Below, piece by piece: positions 56,987-64,000 of a DNA stretch of 64,000 nt. How positions within the stretch are numbered: the stretch's first letter is position 1; every line of letters starts with the position of its first letter. The stretch comes from Thermohalobaculum sediminis (GTDB lineage: Bacteria > Pseudomonadota > Alphaproteobacteria > Rhodobacterales > Rhodobacteraceae), in NCBI RefSeq assembly GCF_023487995.1, contig NZ_JAMFKN010000005.1, positions 186,001-250,000 of the forward strand, in the 5' to 3' direction. The position numbers were made by a program, and so were the translations under genes. The notes below the pieces were generated by a model. That model searched no databases. It had not been told where the DNA came from and saw only the letters and a list, made by a program, of their open reading frames with translations.

Positions 56987-59448
56987 TCCCAGAACCCTCC
57001 CCAGCGCGTCCTCAGGCCGCCCCGGTCGGCATCACGCACCATCGGGTAGAGGCGGTTGGCCACGATCAGCCGCTGGCCGCCGTCGCGGGTGACGGGACGG
57101 ATCGTGGTCGAATAGGCGCTGCGCCCCTCGAAGGGCAGGAGCCAGTTGAACGGGATGGTGAGCGTGATGCCCTTGTCGAAGCTGCCCTCGCCGAACTCGT
57201 CGAACGGCACGTCGGTAAGGGTGAAGAAGGCGCCGATCTCCCAGCCATTGGCGAAGCGGCGGGTCAGCGAGAAGGTGCCGCCCCAGTCCCCCGCCAGGTA
57301 GCGCCCGGCATCGACCTGCGCGGCCACGCCGTAGATCCCCGTGTCCCAGTAGAGCGAGGCGTGACCGGTGAAGACGTCATAGTCCTGGAAGCCGAAATAC
57401 CCCTCGAAATCGCGCTGCTGCACCCAGTTGATCTCGGCCCCGAGGCCCCAGGACTGGTCGACCGGCTTCCACAGGAGCTCGGCCCCGACGCCGCCGAACA
57501 TGCGCTCGAACAGTCCGCCCGACAGGCGTGCATAGGTGTCGTCCGCGACCTTGGTCACGTAGTCGCCGGTCATGCGCGAGATGACGGGCGTGTCGGTGCG
57601 GAAATACTCGGCGATGTCGGATCGCACGCGGGGCAGGGTGGAATCCGACTCGCGCTCGATGTCGTCCAGGTTGCCAACGATCCGCTGGGTCACCTCGGTC
57701 GAGGCCGAGAGCCCGGGCAGAACCTCGACGGTGCCGAGCGCGAGCACCTGCAGATCGGCCCGCAGCGGGCTGTCGGGGTCGAAGGCGTTGATCGGCACAT
57801 AGGGCCCGAACGAGTACGATGCGCGGGGGAAGAGATCGTCGGTCCCCTCGATCGCGCTCCAGTCGGGCCGGGGAGCTTCGGACAGGGTCGCTGAGGCCCA
57901 GACGTCCCGCGCTCCGTCGGGCTGGTCGGCGAAATCCTCGAGGTCCGAGCGAAGCATCGCGATCGTCGCGACGGGCAGGCTGTTCTCGACGGGGACGATC
58001 TCGAAGGTCTCGATCGAGGCGGGCATCGTGCGGCTCAGGGCGCGAGCGGTGCGGCCGATGGCGCGCGGCATCGCGAAGAAGCGGCGGTTCTCGACATAGA
58101 CCCGCACGCGGGTCGGGAAGAGCTCGATCCCGAAGAGGTCGAGCCCGTCCGCGGAAAGCGCGGCACCCAGCGCCTCGGCCACCCGCGCGCGCTCGGCGTC
58201 GTCGTCGTGCCAGCCGGTGGGATGGTCGGCGGCCGCCCGGCGCGCCGCCCGGATCGCCCGCTCACCGGCTGGGCGAAGGGCGACGGTGCAGACGACCCGC
58301 CCGTCGGCGCGCGCAAAGGTCACGAGATCGACCGCCTCGAGATCCGCGTCGATGCCCGTGGCGGTGGCGGCCGGGCAGGCGTCGTCGGCCGAGGGGGGCA
58401 GGACCGCGCGGGCGCGGCGGACGCCATCGGCGCCGGTCTCCAGCGTGACCTCGCGCAGTCCCGCCTCGCGGTAGTCGATGATCGGCGCGGTGCCCGTAAC
58501 CAGATCGACCGTCTGGCCGAGCCCGACCGCGGGGGCATCCGCGGGCGGCAGGCTGCGGTGGCGCAGCGGCAGGGCCGCTGGTTCCGTGTCGAAGGGTGCG
58601 GGCGGCGAGAAGGGGTTTCCCGAGAGCGTCAGCCGCACGCCAAACTCGGAGCCATAGACGTAATAGGCGCCGATCTCGACGCTCTCGACGGGCCGGTACT
58701 CGACGCCGAAATTGACCGGGATCTCGCGCTCGAACTGGCCCGAGGCCTCCTCGCGCGCATAGTCGTCGCTGGAGAGCTCGACCTTGAGCGCGAGCCCCTC
58801 GATCGGCGTGTCCCACTGGATGCCGCCGAAGAAGCCCATGTCCTCGCCCTGGAAGAAGCGACCGAAATTGACCTCGCCGCCCACCCCGTCGAAGTCACCC
58901 CGGTCGCAGAAGCTGTCAATGGCCGAGCAGAACACGTTCTCGGTCGTGTTGGCGGTGCCTAGCCGCCCCCAGCCGACGCCGCCGGTCAGCACGACGCTGC
59001 CGTCGAAGAAGCGCTTGCTGGCGGCGAGATACTCGGCCGAGTAGATGCCCGTGCCGAGGAAGTCCTGAAGGCCCACGACGACGTTCGGCCAGGTCTCGGA
59101 CTCGCGCAGCACCCTGAACTTGATGTCGAAGCTGCGGTCGTAGAGATCGCCCGTGCCGCCCTGCAGGAAGTCGTTCAGGATGCTGTAGCGGAATGCCGCC
59201 TCGATGCCGGGGAAGATCTGCGCCGAAAGCGTGTTGCGCATGTATTCGCCGAAGTAGGACGAGGTGATGCTGATCTGGCCGTCCGGCTGCATCTCGGCCG
59301 AGGGCATGTCGATGAGGCCGGTGACGCCATAGAGGTTGTGGTGCGGCCGCTCGGGTTGCAGGGGCGCCTCGCCACGCACCGCCACTGGCAGCGCCAGCGC
59401 CGCACAGGCGCACAGCCACCCCGCGGCTGACGTAAGGTCGCGCAACAC
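56983..59448 (-). CDS. YjbH/GfcD-family outer-membrane beta-barrel protein
   Basis: An 821-residue outer-membrane protein of the YjbH family. A signal-like N-terminus (AAGWLCACAALALPVAVRGEA) is followed by HNLYGVTGLIDMPSAEMQPDGQISITSSYFG, the family's start. The protein is rich in alternating beta strands and ends with YPMVRDADRGGLRTRWGGFWE, an aromatic barrel end. YjbH-type proteins are two-barrel exporters of exopolysaccharide. It precedes the YjbF-type gene in the same operon (4-base overlap), reading away from nrdJ. The usual YjbG gene is missing. Confidence 0.88.
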   Translation of the reverse strand: MLRDLTSAAGWLCACAALALPVAVRGEAPLQPERPHHNLYGVTGLIDMPSAEMQPDGQISITSSYFGEYMRNTLSAQIFPGIEAAFRYSILNDFLQGGTGDLYDRSFDIKFRVLRESETWPNVVVGLQDFLGTGIYSAEYLAASKRFFDGSVVLTGGVGWGRLGTANTTENVFCSAIDSFCDRGDFDGVGGEVNFGRFFQGEDMGFFGGIQWDTPIEGLALKVELSSDDYAREEASGQFEREIPVNFGVEYRPVESVEIGAYYVYGSEFGVRLTLSGNPFSPPAPFDTEPAALPLRHRSLPPADAPAVGLGQTVDLVTGTAPIIDYREAGLREVTLETGADGVRRARAVLPPSADDACPAATATGIDADLEAVDLVTFARADGRVVCTVALRPAGERAIRAARRAAADHPTGWHDDDAERARVAEALGAALSADGLDLFGIELFPTRVRVYVENRRFFAMPRAIGRTARALSRTMPASIETFEIVPVENSLPVATIAMLRSDLEDFADQPDGARDVWASATLSEAPRPDWSAIEGTDDLFPRASYSFGPYVPINAFDPDSPLRADLQVLALGTVEVLPGLSASTEVTQRIVGNLDDIERESDSTLPRVRSDIAEYFRTDTPVISRMTGDYVTKVADDTYARLSGGLFERMFGGVGAELLWKPVDQSWGLGAEINWVQQRDFEGYFGFQDYDVFTGHASLYWDTGIYGVAAQVDAGRYLAGDWGGTFSLTRRFANGWEIGAFFTLTDVPFDEFGEGSFDKGITLTIPFNWLLPFEGRSAYSTTIRPVTRDGGQRLIVANRLYPMVRDADRGGLRTRWGGFWE

Positions 59449-59692
59449 CCCTTCGGAGCCCCCGCTCGCATTGCCTCACGCGGTCTTCTCCGAACCGCGC
59501 AAAGGCAGCCTACGGGTTTGAACTTCCCCCAACAATGCGTTTTCTCTGATCGAGAATCCCCTTTCGCGAAGCCGCGTGTCGGGCGCAACAGTCGGTGCCC
59601 GCGCGCCATGCGCGCGCGCATCGCGCCGTTGACCCCGGCCGCGCGCGTTCCTAGGATGTTCCGCCCGCTCCGCAGGATCACAGGATGCGCCT

Positions 59693-62035
59693 ATGACCGC
59701 TTTCACCGCCCCGATCGCCCGGCAGATCTGGGACATGAAGTATCGTCTCAAGACGCCCGCGGGCGAGCCGGTCGATGCCGGCCTCGACGACAGCTTCCGC
59801 CGCGTCGCGCATGCGCTCGCCGCGGTCGAGGCCGAGCCCGCCGCATGGGAGCCCCGCTTCCGCGCGGCGCTGGAGGGGTTCCGCTTCCTGCCCGCCGGGC
59901 GGATTCTTGCGGGCGCGGGCACGGGGCGGTCGGTCACGCTGTTCAACTGCTTCGTGATGGGAACCATCCCCGACTCGATGGAAGGCATCTTCGAGTCGCT
60001 CAAGGAAGCCGCGCTGACAATGCAGCAGGGCGGCGGCATCGGCTACGACTTCTCGACCATCCGTCCGCGCGGGGCGCCGGTGAAGGGGGTCGGGGCCGAC
60101 GCCTCGGGGCCGCTCAGCTTCATGGATGTCTGGGACGCGATGTGTCGCACGATCATGTCCGCGGGCTCGCGGCGCGGCGCGATGATGGCGACGATGCGCT
60201 GCGATCACCCCGACATCGAGGCCTTCGTCGAGGCCAAGCGCGATCCCGCGCGCCTGAGGATGTTTAACCTGTCGGTGCTGGCAACCGACGCCTTCATGGC
60301 GGCGGTCGAAGCCGACGGGTCCTGGGACCTCGTGTTCGAGGGCACTGTCTACAAGACCCTGCCCGCGCGCGACCTGTGGCACCGCATCATGCGCGCGACC
60401 TACGACTATGCCGAGCCCGGCGTGATCTTCATCGACCGGATCAACCGGCTCAACAACCTCTGGTATGCCGAAGAGATCGCCGCCACGAACCCCTGTGGCG
60501 AGCAGCCCCTGCCGCCCTATGGCGCGTGCCTGCTGGGCTCGATCAACCTCGCGGCGATCACCCGCGACCCGTTCGGCGCGGGTGCGGGCATCGATCCGGA
60601 CGAGCTGGCCGAGCTGGTCGCGGTCGCGGTGCGGATGATGGACAACGTGGTCGATGTCTCGCGCTTCCCGCTGCCGCAGCAGGCTGCCGAGGCGCAGGCC
60701 AAGCGCCGCATCGGGCTCGGTGTCACCGGGCTCGCCGATGCGTTGGTCATGTGCGGGCTGCGCTATGGCACGCCCGAGGCCGTCGCGCAGACCGGCGCTT
60801 GGCTGCGCGCGATCCGCGATGCGGCCTACCGCGCCTCGGTCGATCTTGCGCGCGAGAAGAGCGCGTTCCCGCTGTTCGAGCGCGAGAAGTTTCTGGCGGG
60901 CGAGACCGCCGCCGCGCTGCCGCAGGACATCCGCGAGGGCATCGCCCGGCACGGCATCCGCAACGCGCTCCTGACCTCGATCGCGCCCACGGGCACGATC
61001 TCGCTGTTCGCGGGCAATGTCTCGTCGGGGATCGAACCGGTGTTCGCGCTGTCCTACACGCGCAAGGTGCTGCTGCCCGACGGCACGCGCACCGAGGAGG
61101 AGGTGGTCGACCACGCGCTGGCCCGCTGGCGCGGTCTGAGGGGGCCGGAGGCGCCCTTGCCTGCGGCTTTCGTGACCGCCCAGGACCTGCCGCCCGAGGC
61201 ACATGTCGCGATGCAGGCCGAGGCGCAGAAATACATCGACAGCTCGATCTCGAAGACCATCAACCTGCCCGCCGAGATTCCCTTCGACGATTTCGAGGGG
61301 GTCTATCTCGCCGCATGGCGATCGGGCTGCAAGGGCTGCACGACCTACCGTCCAAACGAGGTCACCGGGTCGGTGCTGTCGGTGGCCCCCCAGCCCCGGG
61401 CGCAACCGGCGCCAGAGCCCGGAGAGAGCCCCGCCGCCACCGTGGCGGCGCGCGGCGTCGGCGAGGCGCCACCGCCACGGGCGGGCGATGTCGTCTGGAT
61501 CGCCGAGCCGCTCAGCCGGCCCGAGACGCTGGAGGGCATCACCTACAAGCTGAAATGGCCCGACAGCCCGCACGCCATCTACATCACCATGAACGATGTC
61601 ATCGTCGGCGGGCGCCGGCGGCCCTTCGAGATCTTCATCAACTCGAAGAACATGGAGCACTACGCCTGGACCGTGGCGCTCACCCGCATGATCTCGGCCG
61701 TGTTCCGGCGGGGCGGCGATGTGAGCTTCGTGGTCGAGGAGCTCAAGGCCGTGTTCGACCCGCGCGGCGGCGCCTGGCTGCGCGGGCGCTACGTGCCCTC
61801 GATCCTTGCCGCCATCGGCGGGGTGATCGAGCGCCACCTCGTGGATATCGGCTTCATCGAGGCCGAGGGCATGGGCCTTGCCGCCGACCCGGCCGCCGGC
61901 ACCGGCAGCGATCGGCTTGCTGTCGGGCAGGACCGCCCGATCCCGTCGGCCTGCCCGAACTGCGGCAGTTTCAACACCGCGCTGCGCGAGGGGTGCGAGG
62001 TCTGCCTCGATTGCGGCCACTCGAAATGCGGCTGA
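59693..62035 (+). CDS. nrdJ: Adenosylcobalamin-dependent (class II) ribonucleotide reductase
   Basis: A 780-residue class II reductase that makes deoxyribonucleotides using coenzyme B12. Active-site signatures are NCFVMGTIPDSMEGIFE near 80, the NPCGEQPLPPYGACLLGSINL block near 265 with the catalytic Cys and Glu, and SIAPTGTISLFAGNVSSGIEP near 430. The C-terminal tail carries CPNCGSFN, then CEVCLDCGHSKCG, the redox-active cysteines. A Pro/Ala/Glu linker (about 565-605) separates the C-terminal domain. The 244 bases upstream show no B12 riboswitch. It reads away from the yjb genes. Confidence 0.94.
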   Translation: MTAFTAPIARQIWDMKYRLKTPAGEPVDAGLDDSFRRVAHALAAVEAEPAAWEPRFRAALEGFRFLPAGRILAGAGTGRSVTLFNCFVMGTIPDSMEGIFESLKEAALTMQQGGGIGYDFSTIRPRGAPVKGVGADASGPLSFMDVWDAMCRTIMSAGSRRGAMMATMRCDHPDIEAFVEAKRDPARLRMFNLSVLATDAFMAAVEADGSWDLVFEGTVYKTLPARDLWHRIMRATYDYAEPGVIFIDRINRLNNLWYAEEIAATNPCGEQPLPPYGACLLGSINLAAITRDPFGAGAGIDPDELAELVAVAVRMMDNVVDVSRFPLPQQAAEAQAKRRIGLGVTGLADALVMCGLRYGTPEAVAQTGAWLRAIRDAAYRASVDLAREKSAFPLFEREKFLAGETAAALPQDIREGIARHGIRNALLTSIAPTGTISLFAGNVSSGIEPVFALSYTRKVLLPDGTRTEEEVVDHALARWRGLRGPEAPLPAAFVTAQDLPPEAHVAMQAEAQKYIDSSISKTINLPAEIPFDDFEGVYLAAWRSGCKGCTTYRPNEVTGSVLSVAPQPRAQPAPEPGESPAATVAARGVGEAPPPRAGDVVWIAEPLSRPETLEGITYKLKWPDSPHAIYITMNDVIVGGRRRPFEIFINSKNMEHYAWTVALTRMISAVFRRGGDVSFVVEELKAVFDPRGGAWLRGRYVPSILAAIGGVIERHLVDIGFIEAEGMGLAADPAAGTGSDRLAVGQDRPIPSACPNCGSFNTALREGCEVCLDCGHSKCG

Positions 62036-62092
62036 GCGAGGGGCTCGCCCAACCGGCCTGACGACCGGGCGCCGCATTTCCGACGCGGGCGC

Positions 62093-64000
62093 TCAGCGCC
62101 CGTCCTCCTCGCCCTGTGGCTCGTCGTCGGGCAGCGGGGTGTCCTGCGTCGGCGCCTTCGCCTTGCCGCGCGGCCGGGGCTTCGCCCCTTCGGCGGGCGC
62201 GGCGCGGCCCTCGACCAGGGCGCGCGCGATCCGGCTCTCGGCCAGGGCGACTGGCGCGGGCGGGGCGGAGCCGTCCTTCCCCTCTCCGAACCAGATCGTC
62301 ATGTGCGGGAAGGGGATCTCGACGCCGGCCGCGTCGAAGCGCTTCTTTACCGCCTCGTTGTAGGCGCGCCCGACACCCCACTGGTCGCCCGGCCGCGTCT
62401 TGATGCGCGCCCGCAGCATCACCGCCGAGTCGCCCAGCGCCTGCACGCCGAACCATTCGAGCTCGCCGAGGATCTTGCTGCCGAGCTCGCTGTCCGCGCG
62501 CAGCGTTTCGAAGGCCTCGAACATCAGCGCCTTCGCCTCGTCGATGTCCTCGCGATAGGCGATGCCGATGTCGGCGACATGGTAGGCGAAGCCGCGCATG
62601 TAGTTCGACACGGCATCGACCGAGCTGAACGGGATGATGTGGAACACGCCCTGCACGTCGCGCAGGCTGACCGACCGGATGGTGAGCTTCTCGACCGTTC
62701 CCGTGGTGCTGCCAAGCGTCACCACGTCGCCCACGTTGATGGCGTTCTCGAACTGGATGAAGATGCCGGTGATGATGTCCTGCACCATCCTCTGCGCGCC
62801 GAAGCCGATGGCGAGGCCGACGACACCGGCCGAGGCGATGAGCGGCGCGATGTCCACCCCGATCCGCGACAGCGCGAACATCCCCGTGATCACCGCGATC
62901 GCGATGGTCGCGGCGTTCCGGAGCAGCGACAGCAATGTCTGCTCGCGCGAGGTGATCCGCCGGCCGCGCGACGGCGTCAGGCGATAGTCGATCCAGCTTG
63001 CAAGCCCAAGCCACACGGCGAAGCCGCCCATGACGATCAGGCCGACCGCGACCAGCGTCCCGGCGAGATCGACGCCCAGCGCGCCCGCAAGCCAGCCCTC
63101 GATGTCCGCGAGACCCATCACGTGGAGCGCATAGGCGACCACGGCCAGCATGACGACGAAGCGCACCAGCTTGAGGAAGCCGGGGACGAAAGTGTTGATC
63201 CGCCGCTCGAGCAGCGGCAGCCGCTCGGTGACCGCGCCGGGCAGGATCACGCCATGCGTGCTCGCCCGGCCGAGAACGGCCATGACGAAGGCGCCAAGCA
63301 GCGCCGCGCCGATGATCTTTCCGGTGGCGCTGAGGATCGGGGCGATGTTCCCCGACTGACGCACCGTCGCGGAGAAGATCGCCAGCAGGAACACCACCAC
63401 GCCGATGTGCCAGAAGCGCGAGAGATAGGCGATCAGCTCGATCGTCACATCGCCCCCGGCCGCCGCCGCGCGTGCCTCGAAATGCGCCCTCGGCGCCTTG
63501 CGGTGACGGATCGCGAGCGCCATCGCGGCGAACAGCACGACGCCCGTCACCACGACGGAAACCGCGCGCGCGGTGAAGAGATTGACCGCCTCGCGCACCA
63601 CCGGGACCGCGAGCATGAGGCCGTAGCCGAGGATGCCGATCAGCACGGCGCCCCAGCGCAACCAGTGGGCGGCGGTGGCGTCCGACATCGGTGTCAGCCG
63701 CAGTGTCGGAACCTTGGGGGCCAGCACGGTCCGGACGGCGGCGCAGCCAAGGCCCACCAGCACGAAGGCGTTGAGAAAGAGCGCCTGGTGGAACTCGATC
63801 TCGCCGGCCGGCTCGAGGAGGACGAGCGCGAGCGCATGCCCGCCCGCGGCCGCGAGCAGAACACCAAGCATGTCGAGGAGCGCGGCGCCCGAAACCGCGC
63901 CAGCCTTCCGCAATGGGCCGTAGCTTTCGGCCGCGCGCCCGATGCGCCGCCGCGCCGGCGTCAGCACGAGGCCGAGCGCAAGGCGGGCAGCCACCGTCAC
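62093..64000 (-). CDS. MscS-family mechanosensitive channel, N-terminus cut
   Basis: The last 635 residues of a large MscS-type channel. The frame is open to the window edge, so the true start lies beyond it; the GTG at 64000 is only the last codon seen. About ten helices precede the pore helix, which reads APLIASAGVVGLAIGFGAQRMVQDIITGIFIQFENAINVGDVV, the MscS TM3 and beta-domain start. The C-terminal domain has PYSSVDAVSNY-like PFSSVDAVSNYMRGFAYHVADIGIAY and ends in a charged Pro/Glu tail. It opens under membrane tension to release solutes on hypo-osmotic shock. Confidence 0.9.
   Translation of the reverse strand: MTVAARLALGLVLTPARRRIGRAAESYGPLRKAGAVSGAALLDMLGVLLAAAGGHALALVLLEPAGEIEFHQALFLNAFVLVGLGCAAVRTVLAPKVPTLRLTPMSDATAAHWLRWGAVLIGILGYGLMLAVPVVREAVNLFTARAVSVVVTGVVLFAAMALAIRHRKAPRAHFEARAAAAGGDVTIELIAYLSRFWHIGVVVFLLAIFSATVRQSGNIAPILSATGKIIGAALLGAFVMAVLGRASTHGVILPGAVTERLPLLERRINTFVPGFLKLVRFVVMLAVVAYALHVMGLADIEGWLAGALGVDLAGTLVAVGLIVMGGFAVWLGLASWIDYRLTPSRGRRITSREQTLLSLLRNAATIAIAVITGMFALSRIGVDIAPLIASAGVVGLAIGFGAQRMVQDIITGIFIQFENAINVGDVVTLGSTTGTVEKLTIRSVSLRDVQGVFHIIPFSSVDAVSNYMRGFAYHVADIGIAYREDIDEAKALMFEAFETLRADSELGSKILGELEWFGVQALGDSAVMLRARIKTRPGDQWGVGRAYNEAVKKRFDAAGVEIPFPHMTIWFGEGKDGSAPPAPVALAESRIARALVEGRAAPAEGAKPRPRGKAKAPTQDTPLPDDEPQGEEDGR

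Noticed and set aside
59449-59692. Possible cobalamin riboswitch upstream of nrdJ
   Set aside because: The length would allow it, but I could not find the conserved B12-box sequence or the usual paired core by eye.
59678-62077. A 799-residue minus-strand frame opposite nrdJ
   Set aside because: It is fully antisense to a well-conserved reductase, rich in His, Arg and Asp shadows, with no recognisable domain.

Overview
The window is about 64 kb of very GC-rich, densely coding bacterial chromosome. Gene content and signals point to an alphaproteobacterium, most likely of the Rhodobacteraceae/Paracoccaceae. These include an imuA-imuB cassette with a GTTC-N7-GTTC LexA box, a RutR-type regulator with a near-consensus box, reductive pyrimidine catabolism genes of the PreT/PreA type, a coenzyme B12-dependent ribonucleotide reductase and YjbE/F/H exopolysaccharide genes. 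I saw no insertion sequence, prophage, CRISPR array or rRNA. One tRNA (Thr, anticodon TGT) is present. The genus is not resolved.

Layout. 1-4 kb: the tail of a cold-shock protein, then argD-argF (arginine synthesis) and two small orphans. 4-12 kb: tRNA-Thr, the SOS-type imuA-imuB pair, a GT2/GtrA/GT87 glycosylation operon and an AAA ATPase. 11.5-28 kb is the first catabolic island. It holds pncA with a MarR regulator, diverging from a five-gene operon (molybdenum hydroxylase FAD subunit, fused FeS-Mo subunit, 6-hydroxynicotinate-reductase-like protein, UPF0280 and DUF1185). Next come cupins, an oxoprolinase-type HyuA/HyuB pair, a ferredoxin-NADP reductase and an unknown membrane protein. 27.5-34 kb: a branched-chain-amino-acid-type ABC transporter and a SulP transporter. 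34-51.4 kb is the second catabolic island, for pyrimidines: upp, preT, a methyltransferase, preA, rutR, an N-carbamoyl amidohydrolase, a dihydropyrimidinase and an NMT1-type ABC transporter. A ferric-reductase-like protein, a BCCT transporter with UspA and a DMT exporter lie inside it. 51.5-64 kb: housekeeping (ubiH-like, tadA, rluB), a TPR lipoprotein with YjbE/F/H, nrdJ and a partial MscS channel.

How the genes may work together. In the pyrimidine island, PreT/PreA would reduce uracil or thymine, the dihydropyrimidinase would open the ring and the amidohydrolase would release the beta-amino acid. A RutR box lies between rutR and the amidohydrolase gene. The most interesting part is the first island. 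A perfect inverted repeat (TTCGTTTG-N4-CAAACGAA) overlaps a good sigma70 promoter in front of the molybdenum-hydroxylase operon. A close relative (TTTGTTTG-N4-CAAACAAA) sits between hyuA and fpr, and a weaker relative lies before the ABC transporter. Together with the MarR/pncA neighbour this suggests one regulon for catabolism of an N-heterocycle. Nicotinate or nicotinamide is the leading guess, through hydroxylation, ring reduction and ATP-dependent lactam opening. The assignment is inferred from sequence and context only.

Two families of short GC-rich palindromic repeats occur between genes. One family brackets a lone GIY-YIG nuclease gene inside the pyrimidine cluster.
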